Part shown: positions 9,212 through 18,031 of the stretch, one piece after another
Numbering within the stretch: position 1 is the first letter of the stretch
Layout: the number at the start of each line of letters is the position of its first letter
NCBI RefSeq assembly: GCF_900461555.1
Contig: NZ_UGOX01000001.1
Coordinates: forward strand, 62,001-126,000
Length of the DNA: 64,000 bases
Origin: Legionella quinlivanii
GTDB taxonomy: Bacteria; Pseudomonadota; Gammaproteobacteria; Legionellales; Legionellaceae
Reading direction: 5' to 3'
Made by a program: the position numbers and the translations under genes
Notes under the pieces: model-generated
Database searches by the model: none
Told to the model about the DNA's origin: nothing
Seen by the model: only the letters and a program-made list of their open reading frames with translations

Positions 9212-11382
9212 TACATCTCCTGGTTAATTAGTTCCCGATATAAGCCAGCCTGTTCGACTAACTCTTCATGGGTTCCGGTTTGAGTCAATTGTCCCTGGTC
9301 CAGCACATAAATTCGATCGCAATCGCGAATGGCACTCAAACGGTGAGCAATAATGAGTAAACTGGTATTCATTGCCCATAAATTGTCATAAATCTGTCGT
9401 TCAAGAACAGTATCCATCGCCGAAGTCGCTTCATCGAGAACCAACAATGGAGCCTGCCTGAGGATGGCTCTGGCGATTTCCAGACGCTGGCGCTGCCCGC
9501 CGCTAAAATTATTTCCCGACTCGTTAATAAGAATATCCAGCCCGCCACGCGCTCGGATAATTTCATCCATCTCAACCGCTTTCAAGGCTTGATACAACTG
9601 TTCATCTTTAAGCGATTTATCCCAAAAACTTAAATTATCACGTAAAGTTCCGGGAAGGAATAATATGTTTTGATCAACCTGGGCCAGCAGTTTGCTGATG
9701 GACAACCGGCTTAATTCAGCAATAGGGCAGCCATTTAAGTCGATGCTGCCTTCAGTAGGCTGATACACTCCTGTAATTAATTTAGCCAGCGTCGATTTAC
9801 CGCTCCCGCTTTGACCGACCACCGCCACACGCTCTCCCTGTCTAAGCTCCAGAGACACATCGTATAGAACCGGGGGATCAAGAGGAGAAAAGCTGAAACC
9901 AAGATTTGTAACCTGAAGAATTCGTTTATCCTCGGGAACCGGAGGGGCCTCCTGACGAGTTTGCCTGCTATCAAAATGCGCATCAGAGGGGGTGTTCACT
10001 ACATCATCCAGTCTGACAATGTCTCCTTTAATCTGATTTAGCTGATGATAAAAACCTATCAAATTATTCAACGGTTGCAGAAAACTGCTAAGCAGCGCCT
10101 GAATTGCTACCACTGAGCCAATGGTGATAACCCCTGACATCACCAAATATGCGCCATAGCAAATAATCACCAGATTCGCCCAGAAACCAAGCAGGCTGGG
10201 AATAAGGCCAAGCAGTGCGCCTATCCAGTGCAAGCGCTGCTCGGTGGTCAGGTATTCTGTATAGTGCGCAAGCCAGCGGTTAAAAAAATGGGATTCCAGC
10301 GCTGCGACCTTGAGGGTTTCAATAATTTGAAAGCCATTAGCCTCTATACCATCCAGCTTTCCTTTATTTTGCGCATAACGTCGGCCATAATCGAGTAAGA
10401 AACGTCTACCTAATAACATTGAAAACAGGTTTAAAGAAGTCAGAAGAAATAGTGCGATACCGATTTGCCAGCTTAACAGGAATATAACCAAGCCAAAGGC
10501 TAGCATCTCAAAAATACCTACCACTTGTGCCGGCAAATTTTTTGACAGCAATAAGGCCAGCTCCTCATTTAGAGAGTTTCGGTTCGCGATATCACCCGAT
10601 GCCCGCTGCTGAAAATAACGAATGGGTAAATGCAGAAGATGCCAAAGAAACTGGATGGAATTGACAATGTTGAGTTTGAATTGCAAGCGTCTTAATGCTT
10701 TAAATTGCAGTATGCTAAACAGAACTTCAGCAATCGTTGTAAAAGCCAGCCCCAGTAAAACGACAGGAATTAATGAGCGTTGATTGTCGATAAGAAGATG
10801 ATCAATAAAGGCTTTTGTAAAAATTGGCGTGGCAACCTGGGGAATTATTAAGGCCACAGTGGTTAATATAATAAACAGCATAGGCCAGTAATTATTGCCG
10901 ATTCTGTCAAACAATAAAGACAGGGTCGAGCGTTCGGGAGTGCCTCCCTTTTCAAACCCTTCTCCTGGAGTAAGTTCCAGCACCACGCCGGTATAACTTT
11001 TACCAAACTCTTCCCAACTTATTTTGCGAGGGCCTGTTGCCGGATCATTTAGAAAAACTGTTTTTGCATCAAAGCCTTCTACTACCAGAAAGTGATTAAA
11101 TTCCCAATAGGCAATAAAGGGGACTTTAACATGTTCAAACTCATCGATGTCGACATTGGCGCCAAAAGCATCCATTCCATAATGTCTGGCTGCTTTCACA
11201 ATATTGATTGCCTTGGTGCCATCCCGGGAAATATTACAGGCTACTCTTGCCTCTTCTGGAGAAATATATTTCCCGTAGTAAGCCAGAATTATAGACAAGG
11301 AGGTGGCTCCACATTCAGTGGATTCCATTTGCAGAATGGTTGGCGTTTTGACGCGCGTTTGTTGTAATTTTTCTTTTGCCAT
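9211..11382 (-). CDS. NHLP-type peptide export ABC transporter with C39 leader peptidase
   Basis: 723-residue peptidase-containing ABC transporter (LanT/ComA-like, NHLM_micro_ABC1 type). The first ~140 residues are a C39 peptidase with nucleophile Cys in MESTECGATSL, His in FNHFLVVEG and Asp in LNDPATGPR, all intact, so it should cut substrates after a double-glycine motif. Residues about 160-450 are the membrane domain. The nucleotide-binding domain carries Walker A GQSGSGKST, signature NNFSGGQRQR and Walker B LLVLDEATSAMD. It lies 12 nt after the HlyD adaptor gene and overlaps the next ABC gene by one base. No precursor peptide gene is adjacent; candidates with LSGG leaders lie at 56.1-56.6 kb. 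Confidence 0.9.
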   Translation of the reverse strand: MAKEKLQQTRVKTPTILQMESTECGATSLSIILAYYGKYISPEEARVACNISRDGTKAINIVKAARHYGMDAFGANVDIDEFEHVKVPFIAYWEFNHFLVVEGFDAKTVFLNDPATGPRKISWEEFGKSYTGVVLELTPGEGFEKGGTPERSTLSLLFDRIGNNYWPMLFIILTTVALIIPQVATPIFTKAFIDHLLIDNQRSLIPVVLLGLAFTTIAEVLFSILQFKALRRLQFKLNIVNSIQFLWHLLHLPIRYFQQRASGDIANRNSLNEELALLLSKNLPAQVVGIFEMLAFGLVIFLLSWQIGIALFLLTSLNLFSMLLGRRFLLDYGRRYAQNKGKLDGIEANGFQIIETLKVAALESHFFNRWLAHYTEYLTTEQRLHWIGALLGLIPSLLGFWANLVIICYGAYLVMSGVITIGSVVAIQALLSSFLQPLNNLIGFYHQLNQIKGDIVRLDDVVNTPSDAHFDSRQTRQEAPPVPEDKRILQVTNLGFSFSPLDPPVLYDVSLELRQGERVAVVGQSGSGKSTLAKLITGVYQPTEGSIDLNGCPIAELSRLSISKLLAQVDQNILFLPGTLRDNLSFWDKSLKDEQLYQALKAVEMDEIIRARGGLDILINESGNNFSGGQRQRLEIARAILRQAPLLVLDEATSAMDTVLERQIYDNLWAMNTSLLIIAHRLSAIRDCDRIYVLDQGQLTQTGTHEELVEQAGLYRELINQEM

Positions 11383-11394
11383 AGGGTATGCTTT

Positions 11395-12639
11395 TTAGTC
11401 CACAAAATGAACAAACAAGTCAATTGGTTTCTTCGCCTCGACATTAATCATCCCTTCAACCACGGTTCCCTGGGTCAGATTAATGTCAGGCCCTTTCGAG
11501 CTGGTCCATTGGTAACCACTATGAGTAGCCTTATTTTTATCAAGTAGAATTTTTACAGCAATTAACGGAGTGGAGTTATTAAAAAAGCGAACCAGATCCT
11601 GGCTTCTCAGAATAGTCATCATATTTTCAGCAGTTACCGGCAGTAGTGAAATGGTTTCGACCCGTCCCTGGATGGTTCCATATTCCAGTTTATTCACCGT
11701 GCTTGGAGCAATTTGTGCAGTCATGCCCACTTTAAGAAGCTTGCCTTTGGTAGCTGGTATGAAGATCAAGGCGTATAAATTGCTTTCAGCTGGCGCAATA
11801 GTCAGCAAGGGTTCGCCGGGTTTTGTCAGATCGCCTTCCTTCACCTTGATCTCTGCAACCACACCCTCGGTGGGGCTAATAATATTCTGCGTGAGCTCCC
11901 AGCGTTTCGCAGCCAGATTATAATCATACTCAGCTTTCTGAACGGTCATGTCCATTTCGAGTTGACGTTCTCTCCACTTATCCTTGAGATCAACCAGATT
12001 AGCTTTCATGGAAATCAAATCCGCCTCGTGAGAGCGCACTTCCTGGAGCAGACGATAATACTCAATACGGGTTTCGGTGACATTGGGTAAATCAAGAATT
12101 CCTTTCTTATAGGCCGTTTCTTTCAGACCCATCATGGTTTCCAGCTGCTTGATTTTTTGCTGCGCTGCCGCAAGGCTGGAGTTTATTTTTTCAATTTGCT
12201 GTTTTTGACTGGTTTCAAGATTAACCAGAATTGTCTTGGCGCGCTCAGTCAGATCAGCTTGCTGCTTCTTAAGCTGGATCAGATAATTTTTCTGCAATTG
12301 CAGTTGCATGCCCAACTCGCTATCCATTCTTACCAGCAGCATATTTTTATGTACGCGCTGACCGGGCTGTACATAGATTTGCTGAACAACTCCCCCTTGT
12401 TCTGAGGATTGTACCGATACAATTGGATTGTTAAGGCTCAAAAGCATTCCATTGCCTTGCACACGCAGATAAATATTTCCATAAAATAACCAGTAAACGA
12501 AACCCAGCAATAGCAAGGTCAGAATTAACAGGATGAGCCAATTGCGTGTAGAGACCACCTGCAGCGCGTCATCAAGCAGCACTGGCCGGTTGACATGCTC
12601 CAAAGCACTTTGTCGGAAAACAATAGGCTTTTTTTCCAT
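11395..12639 (-). CDS. HlyD-family periplasmic adaptor of the peptide exporter
   Basis: 414-residue membrane-fusion protein. One transmembrane helix lies at about residues 34-54 (LILLILTLLLLGFVYWLFYG). A split lipoyl/barrel-sandwich domain follows (VVQQIYVQPGQRV and GVVAEIKVKEGDL), with a long alpha-helical hairpin between about residues 110 and 260 and a beta-barrel C-terminal part. It should bridge the inner-membrane ABC pair to an outer-membrane TolC-type channel, which is not in this window. It begins 1 nt after the cyclic-nucleotide-binding gene and ends 12 nt before the C39 ABC transporter, so the four genes form one tight operon. It matches the HlyD component of NHLP bacteriocin systems. 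Confidence 0.88.
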   Translation of the reverse strand: MEKKPIVFRQSALEHVNRPVLLDDALQVVSTRNWLILLILTLLLLGFVYWLFYGNIYLRVQGNGMLLSLNNPIVSVQSSEQGGVVQQIYVQPGQRVHKNMLLVRMDSELGMQLQLQKNYLIQLKKQQADLTERAKTILVNLETSQKQQIEKINSSLAAAQQKIKQLETMMGLKETAYKKGILDLPNVTETRIEYYRLLQEVRSHEADLISMKANLVDLKDKWRERQLEMDMTVQKAEYDYNLAAKRWELTQNIISPTEGVVAEIKVKEGDLTKPGEPLLTIAPAESNLYALIFIPATKGKLLKVGMTAQIAPSTVNKLEYGTIQGRVETISLLPVTAENMMTILRSQDLVRFFNNSTPLIAVKILLDKNKATHSGYQWTSSKGPDINLTQGTVVEGMINVEAKKPIDLFVHFVD

Positions 12640-12640
12640 A

Positions 12641-13078
12641 TTAAGTATTCATAGTGGTTAATTGATTTTGGACATCCCGCAAGCGCCTGGCAATAACAGG
12701 TAATAACTGCAAGGCAATTTCAGGATAAGCCTGAATCTGGGCTTTAAAATCCCAGGCAGAGATTGCTAAAGTTTTAGTAAGTTCCAAAGCAATGGCACTC
12801 GCGGAACGAGGCAAGCCATCAATTATTGCCAGTTCACCGAGGATTTCTCCTGCTCCCAATGTGGCAATAAACAGTTTATCGGGCAGGTTCATTTCCCGAA
12901 ACACCTCGACCTTACCGGATACAATGATGAAGCAATATTGAGCTGTTTCCCCTTCGCGAACCAGATAGTCCCCTTTCAGATAGGTTTTTTCCTGGGCCAA
13001 GTCAGCAATTCGCCATAAAATGCGCTTGTTCAGGGCTGAAAACAGCGATGAGGACTCTAATAGTTTCACTAAATCCAT
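12641..13078 (-). CDS. Stand-alone cyclic-nucleotide-binding domain protein
   Basis: 145-residue protein consisting almost entirely of one cNMP-binding domain. The phosphate-binding cassette GEILGELAIIDGLPRSASA is well kept, with the Glu that contacts the ribose and the Arg that contacts the cyclic phosphate. The C-terminal helices (LLPVIARRLRDVQNQL) are too short for a winged-helix DNA-binding domain, so it is not a CRP-type regulator. It is the first gene of the exporter operon (1-nt gap to the HlyD gene), with AGGAT 8 nt before the ATG. A reasonable inference is that it makes exporter assembly or activity respond to cAMP or cGMP; ligand is unknown. Confidence 0.85.
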   Translation of the reverse strand: MDLVKLLESSSLFSALNKRILWRIADLAQEKTYLKGDYLVREGETAQYCFIIVSGKVEVFREMNLPDKLFIATLGAGEILGELAIIDGLPRSASAIALELTKTLAISAWDFKAQIQAYPEIALQLLPVIARRLRDVQNQLTTMNT

Positions 13079-13106
13079 CGTCTTATCCTGTAAGATAACT
13101 TATTGA

Positions 13107-13139
13107 TGTCACTAATTTTAGTTTAGGCTACTAGTGACA
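13107..13139. promoter_or_regulatory. Interrupted palindrome upstream of exporter operon
   Basis: TGTCACTA at 13107-13114 is the exact reverse complement of TAGTGACA at 13132-13139, with 17 nt between. It lies 29-61 nt upstream of the first exporter-operon gene and about 120 nt upstream of the divergent carboxypeptidase, so it could be an operator acting on either. It is not a CRP consensus site. Confidence 0.4.
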
Positions 13140-13259
13140 GAAAATACTAGTCTGTTTGAAAAAAACAGCTCGCCGAATTTGCTTGGCTCTTTAAATCTCT
13201 CTCTCTGTTGGGATAGGCATAAAAATTGCTAGAATGAATAAAAAAATGGAAATTAAATA

Positions 13260-14825
13260 ATGAAAAAATGGATGGTGATTTCTGTGCTATGGCTAGTTTG
13301 CCATCCGCTGATGGCGAAAACCAGCCCAGTACCCCTTGCGACCCCTCTGGAGGCCAGCCAGTTTCAATCCTTACCGGATAGCCGGCACATTGAGGCATTT
13401 CTTCAGCAGTTAAGTGAGTATTCTCCTCACATGAAGCTGCTTCATCTTGGGCTTTCAGCGGGAGGGCGTCCCATTTCAGCCTTGCTTGTTTCCAATTCAA
13501 AAGCATTTTTGGAAAACGGGCAGCATGAGGCTAACAAGCTGACTGTGTTACTGCTCGGTTCGCAGCATGGAACAGAGCCCTCAGGCTGCGAAGCCCTGCA
13601 GAAGCTGGCCTTGGAGTTAGCCGTCAATAAGCAGCAGCAAGGTATACTGGACGATATTAATTTTATGATTATTGTCAACGCGAATCCGGATGGCCGTGAT
13701 AATAACTCCCGTTTTAATGCCATAAACGGCAACCTGAATGTCGATTTTACCCGACTGGCCTATGCTGAAACTCAAATTTTTATCAATATTCTTGAAGATT
13801 ACCAGATTGACGCTTTACTTGATTTGCATGAATCATCCACCAAAAAGAAAATTCTTACCCTGAAAGAAGGGTACTATGTTAATGCAGAAGCACAATACGA
13901 AATTGGGAATAACCCCAATATTAACGAGAAGTTGCGACAGTTCAGCCATGAAGTACTATTGCCGCAATTACTGAAAACCAGTGAAGAATATGGTTTGCGC
14001 AGTGAACATTACCGCGGTGAAATTTTGCAGCTTAACCAGCCGGTTAGTCATGGCGGGTTAAGAGTGAGTAACATGCGGAATTACAGCGCACTGCAGGGGG
14101 TTTTCTCGGTACTGGTTGAAAATCGTCTGGACTCCAGGGATGGGCATTATGCAACCCCGGGCAATATTGAGGTCAGGCGGAACAAACAGTACATCAGTGT
14201 GCTGAGCTTCTTAAAGGTGATTGAAAAAAATAAACAGGCTTTGCAGGCGATTATTCAGCAAGCGCGTAATGAATGGACGCAATATCCCTTACACTATAAA
14301 AGCTATCTGGCTTACCACTATAATCTGAACATGCAGCAGCCCAGAACAGCCGTTTCTTTACGCCGCGCTGATAATTTCCAGGCTGTTGAACGTGAATTTG
14401 CCAATTTTGATTATATAGAAATTGATGAAACCATTTTAATGCCTGACGCCTATTTAATAAAAGGCGGCGAAACCCGCGTACTGGATTTATTGAGCAAACA
14501 TCATATTCAGGTGGAAAAAATCGATGCCGCACAAGAGGTAATTGCCATTAATCCGGCAGTGCATTCTGTTTCAATCCACTATTCGCCCATTCAGGATTTT
14601 TTTACAACCGTTAAAATTGACGTCGATTACGATCCACAGCCGCTAAGCCTTACTCCTGGTGATTATCTGGTGAATGTTTGCCAGCCTAAAGGAAAGCTTA
14701 TCCCTTTATTACTTGATCTGCGCTCGATAGATAGCGTGTATCAAAATCTGAAATTTAATCCCGACTTAGCCCGTATCAAAAAAGGGGGGATTATTCCGGT
14801 AAAATTAAAGCAATCCATCCCCTGA
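13260..14825 (+). CDS. Secreted M14-family zinc carboxypeptidase
   Basis: 521-residue predicted secreted metallopeptidase. Signal peptide at residues 1-19 (cut after LMA). The M14 zinc and catalytic residues are visible: His103 and Glu106 in [10 protein letters not shown], Arg in [10 protein letters not shown] (residues 142-151), third ligand His190 in DLHES, and general base Glu287 in LVENR. The ~200 residues after the catalytic domain form a beta-rich extension. The last 21 bases overlap the convergent apaH gene. It should act on peptides or peptidoglycan in the periplasm or outside the cell; the substrate is unknown. It is divergent from the peptide exporter operon. Confidence 0.85.
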   Translation: MKKWMVISVLWLVCHPLMAKTSPVPLATPLEASQFQSLPDSRHIEAFLQQLSEYSPHMKLLHLGLSAGGRPISALLVSNSKAFLENGQHEANKLTVLLLGSQHGTEPSGCEALQKLALELAVNKQQQGILDDINFMIIVNANPDGRDNNSRFNAINGNLNVDFTRLAYAETQIFINILEDYQIDALLDLHESSTKKKILTLKEGYYVNAEAQYEIGNNPNINEKLRQFSHEVLLPQLLKTSEEYGLRSEHYRGEILQLNQPVSHGGLRVSNMRNYSALQGVFSVLVENRLDSRDGHYATPGNIEVRRNKQYISVLSFLKVIEKNKQALQAIIQQARNEWTQYPLHYKSYLAYHYNLNMQQPRTAVSLRRADNFQAVEREFANFDYIEIDETILMPDAYLIKGGETRVLDLLSKHHIQVEKIDAAQEVIAINPAVHSVSIHYSPIQDFFTTVKIDVDYDPQPLSLTPGDYLVNVCQPKGKLIPLLLDLRSIDSVYQNLKFNPDLARIKKGGIIPVKLKQSIP

Positions 14826-15635
14826 TTGTCCGGAAACTGCAAAGCGCTTTTTATCCTGCAGGCGCAATGCGGTTAATTGGCCGCCCCATAAACAGCCCGT
14901 ATCAATCGCATGCAGACGCGGCACCGGGCAATAGCCTCCTAAAGCTGCCCAATGGCCAAAAACCAGATCCGCATCAATGGAAATACGCTTAGGAACAGCG
15001 AACCAGGGCAATAGATTGACCGGTGCCTCAGCAATCGTTCCCTTATAATTTAATATCAGACGCGCATCCTTATCACAGAAACGCATTCGCGTAAAATAAT
15101 TGGTAATCGCACGCAACCTCTCCACACCATTCAAATCATCGCGCCATAAACTGGGTTCATTTCCATACATCGCAGCTAAATAATGCGCATAGTCAGATGA
15201 GTGAAGGACCTGCTCCAGTTCTGATGCAAGCTGAATAGCGGTTTCAAGATCCCACATCGGTGCAATTCCTGCGTGGCAAATGACCACATCTAAATCCTGA
15301 TTATGAACGAGTATCGATTGGCTGCGCAGCCAATGCCCTAATTCTTCGCAATCAGGAGCCTCGAGGATTTCATAAAGAGTATCATCTGCATTTACTTTTG
15401 CATTCTGGCCAAATATTTTAACAAGAAGATGAAGATCATGATTACCCAGGGTAATAACCGGCTTCAGAGGAAGCTGCCTGATAAATCGAAGCACCTTCAG
15501 TGATTCCGGTCCACGATTGACTAAATCGCCGACAAACCATAAGCGGTCACTGCGATCATTAAAGTCAAGGCTGTCCAGCAATCTCATTAATGGATCATAG
15601 CAACCTTGAATATCCCCAATCGCATAATCGGGCAT
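14805..15635 (-). CDS. apaH: Symmetrical diadenosine tetraphosphatase
   Basis: 276-residue calcineurin-like phosphoesterase that splits Ap4A into two ADP. The N-terminus holds the metal-binding signatures [18 protein letters not shown] and GNHDLHLL in the usual order, and VICHAGIAP supplies a later His. Length is normal for ApaH. The C-terminus overlaps the convergent carboxypeptidase gene by 21 nt. It lies downstream of a TraI_2-like gene and rsmA on the same strand; rsmA-apaH linkage is common in gammaproteobacteria, here interrupted by the extra gene. Confidence 0.95.
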   Translation of the reverse strand: MPDYAIGDIQGCYDPLMRLLDSLDFNDRSDRLWFVGDLVNRGPESLKVLRFIRQLPLKPVITLGNHDLHLLVKIFGQNAKVNADDTLYEILEAPDCEELGHWLRSQSILVHNQDLDVVICHAGIAPMWDLETAIQLASELEQVLHSSDYAHYLAAMYGNEPSLWRDDLNGVERLRAITNYFTRMRFCDKDARLILNYKGTIAEAPVNLLPWFAVPKRISIDADLVFGHWAALGGYCPVPRLHAIDTGCLWGGQLTALRLQDKKRFAVSGQSGDGLL

Positions 15636-15659
15636 GGTGAAGAGTCCTTATACAATAAT

Positions 15660-16961
15660 TTACCCAGGCAGTAAGCTGTGCTGATTTCCTATGGATGGCA
15701 GCCGCGGATTCTTCCACTCCCCAGCCGCATCAACATGCGCTAGCGGGGGTGGAGAGGCCTGCTGGGTTTGCTGGGTGAAGATATTGTTATAGGGAGCGTT
15801 ATGAATTAACTCAAGCGAGCTGACTCTGCCTTCTTTACCGGTGGTGAGATGACTCACGGTGGCTTCAGCAGGCATGCAGACTGAGCCGTAATCTTCAGCG
15901 ACCACGCCGCTATACATTTGCTGAGTTTTGCTATGCTCAAACCGAAAAGTAGATCCGTCAGGCCCTTTTCGGTGCAAGCCTAATGAAAGAAAGGCATTTT
16001 GAATCGCTTGCCAGTTTTTATACTCAGGATGTTCGCGAACAAACCATTTGAAAATATCCGGACACATAAGCAGGCCGCCGGGTACCATTAACAGCGGCGG
16101 CTTATTAATCATAATGAGGCCGCTATCCAGACCTTTCTGCAACCATTGTAAAAACTCAATACCGATTTGCTGCTCGATATCACTCACCGAGTCAGGAGCT
16201 CCGCCGCCAAAAGTGCTCACCCGGCCATAGCGGCCTCTGTTGCCATAGTGACGTGCTGCCTGCTGATTAAAATAGCGCTGCAAGGCAATCGCATTGGCGC
16301 GGATTAATATTGCGCCAAGTGTACCGGCAGAATAGGCATCCTCATTCAGCAAGGCTAGCCAAACCTCAAGCACTTCCTGTTTTGAGGCAATCCAGGCAAA
16401 CCCGCTGGCGGGCATCAGTAAGCGCGCCATTAGCAAATTAAGGCGTTTGCGAAACTCAATATTGCTTTCTTTCTGGAAAGTATAGGAATAATGGCTGCCG
16501 ACTAAAATCAGGTTCTCCAGCAAGGGATTCCACTGTTTAAGGTATTGCCCGCTATTGTCAAAGAGCTCTACGGTCAAATCAATTTGTAATTTGCCAATTC
16601 CCTGCAGTAAGGCTGCGGAGAGCAGAGCGTATTGCCATAATTTCTGCTCTTCTGAATAACTGTTATTTTCTTCAAGGATCATATATTGCTTGAACAAATT
16701 CAGTGCGGCTTCAGTACGATTTAAGGCATGATCGATTAAGCCGCCTGGCTGGGAATAATAACTATTGGAGGTTTCAGGCAAAAGCTGTGTGTGATTTACC
16801 AGATTATGGATGATTGTCAGGCCGATACTATCGAAGCGCGCCGATTCCAGAGCACAGTTTTCGCCAATGTGCTGCACTAACTGATTACGTTTATCTTCGG
16901 CAAGGATTTGTTCAACTGTTACTATCTTAGTTAAATCCTTTAAAGGCCGGGCTTGGGACAT
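15660..16961 (-). CDS. TraI_2 / MobH-like domain protein with degenerate HD motif
   Basis: About 433 residues. I start at the ATG at 16961 (MSQARPLKDL), which follows AGAGGA, rather than the ATG at 17000, which has no ribosome site. The N-terminal part resembles the TraI_2 / MobH relaxase domain: PGGLIDHALNRTEAALNL matches the 'GGLLRHSLEVA' block. The C-terminal part (GLLMCPDIFKWFVREHP then LGLHRKGPDG) resembles the TraI_2_C domain. The family's catalytic LLHDLGK block reads LLQGIGK here, so the HD pair is lost. The gene is wedged between apaH and rsmA, with no conjugation genes nearby. It may be a domesticated, non-relaxase derivative; function unknown. Confidence 0.7.
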   Translation of the reverse strand: MSQARPLKDLTKIVTVEQILAEDKRNQLVQHIGENCALESARFDSIGLTIIHNLVNHTQLLPETSNSYYSQPGGLIDHALNRTEAALNLFKQYMILEENNSYSEEQKLWQYALLSAALLQGIGKLQIDLTVELFDNSGQYLKQWNPLLENLILVGSHYSYTFQKESNIEFRKRLNLLMARLLMPASGFAWIASKQEVLEVWLALLNEDAYSAGTLGAILIRANAIALQRYFNQQAARHYGNRGRYGRVSTFGGGAPDSVSDIEQQIGIEFLQWLQKGLDSGLIMINKPPLLMVPGGLLMCPDIFKWFVREHPEYKNWQAIQNAFLSLGLHRKGPDGSTFRFEHSKTQQMYSGVVAEDYGSVCMPAEATVSHLTTGKEGRVSSLELIHNAPYNNIFTQQTQQASPPPLAHVDAAGEWKNPRLPSIGNQHSLLPG

Positions 16962-17058
16962 ACGTCCTCTTCCATAACGATGAAACAAGACAACCTCCAT
17001 AATCTACGAGTCTTTGAGCAATTGATTCACGGTGTAAACCAATTGCTCCTAATTAATT

Positions 17059-17829
17059 TTATATCATTTCCAGATGCTTACTGATGTCGATATATTCTCT
17101 GATTGAAATCTGCTCTGGTCTTCTCAAGGGGTCTATCCCCAGGTTACTTATATCATTGGCTGACAGCAGTGGTTTTAAGTTATTGGCCAGTGTTTTGCGG
17201 CGCATGGAAAAAGCCTGTGCGACTAGATTTTGAAAGCGAATGATGTCAATTTTGGGATAGGGAGAGTTTGTATACGGTTTAAGACGTACGATGGCCGAAT
17301 CTACCTTGGGTTTTGGGAAAAAAGCTTCTGGCGGCACTTCAAATAAGAAATCAGCCTGGCAATAATACTGAGTAATAATGCTCAAACGCCCGTAATCCTT
17401 TGAACCCGGGGAAGCAACAAGCCGTTCAACCACTTCTTTTTGCAGCATGAAATGCATGTCCTGGATGGACGACACAAAGCCAAATAAATGAATGAGCAGC
17501 GGCGTCGAAATATTGTAAGGCAAATTGCCCACAACCCGCAGGTCAGTACCCAATTGATCATAATGGACAGTCAGGGCATCGGCGTTAATAAGCTGCAGCT
17601 GTTCCGGACTGTAGGTTTCATTGAGCAATGCGCAAAGATCGCGATCAATTTCAACTGCGGTCAGTTTGGGCAAAATTTTCAATAAAGCCTGTGTCATTGC
17701 GCCCATACCCGGGCCAATTTCCACTACAGTATCAGTGGGGCTTAAATGAATGGCAGTAATAATTTGTGCAATAATAGATTGATTTTGCAAAAAGTTCTGA
17801 CCAAAACGTTTACGAGGACGATGACTCAC
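17059..17829 (-). CDS. rsmA: 16S rRNA (adenine1518-N6/adenine1519-N6) dimethyltransferase
   Basis: 256-residue KsgA/RsmA, which dimethylates two adjacent adenines in the 3'-terminal helix of 16S rRNA late in 30S assembly. The start is GTG (MSHRPRKRFGQNFL), with CAGGTG 6 nt upstream. The SAM-binding motif VVEIGPGMGAMTQ, the NLPYNIST catalytic motif and the C-terminal FSMRRKTLANNLK block are all intact. It is followed 98 nt later by the TraI_2-like gene, then apaH. Confidence 0.96.
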   Translation of the reverse strand: MSHRPRKRFGQNFLQNQSIIAQIITAIHLSPTDTVVEIGPGMGAMTQALLKILPKLTAVEIDRDLCALLNETYSPEQLQLINADALTVHYDQLGTDLRVVGNLPYNISTPLLIHLFGFVSSIQDMHFMLQKEVVERLVASPGSKDYGRLSIITQYYCQADFLFEVPPEAFFPKPKVDSAIVRLKPYTNSPYPKIDIIRFQNLVAQAFSMRRKTLANNLKPLLSANDISNLGIDPLRRPEQISIREYIDISKHLEMI

Positions 17830-18031
17830 TTTTTCACCTGAAAATCCAGTCTGCTAGTAATTGCACTCGAATTCAGAATTAGGATATCAAAGAGATAAAA
17901 TTGGATGCGAGAATTGTTATCTGCTACAAACTCTGGGTTAAGTGCGTATCGAGTGATGAGCTTGCTCACCTACAAATTATCGCTCCCAATTATACAGTAC
18001 TTTGTGTAAACCGCCAAATGTTTCCTCTCGG

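Noticed and set aside
7070-11382. Type I secretion system for a large RTX protein
   Set aside because: The C39 domain has its catalytic Cys/His, and the paired-ABC layout fits peptide export; no RTX protein is in the window.
13107-13139. CRP binding site upstream of the cyclic-nucleotide protein
   Set aside because: Arms TGTCACTA/TAGTGACA with 17-nt spacing do not match TGTGA-N6-TCACA.
15660-16961. Evidence of an integrated conjugative element
   Set aside because: Only one TraI_2-like gene, no integrase, att repeats, type IV transfer genes or tRNA target nearby.
17830-18031. Possible tRNA or small RNA in the 200-nt gap upstream of rsmA
   Set aside because: No cloverleaf, CCA end or strong hairpin could be drawn; nothing convincing seen.
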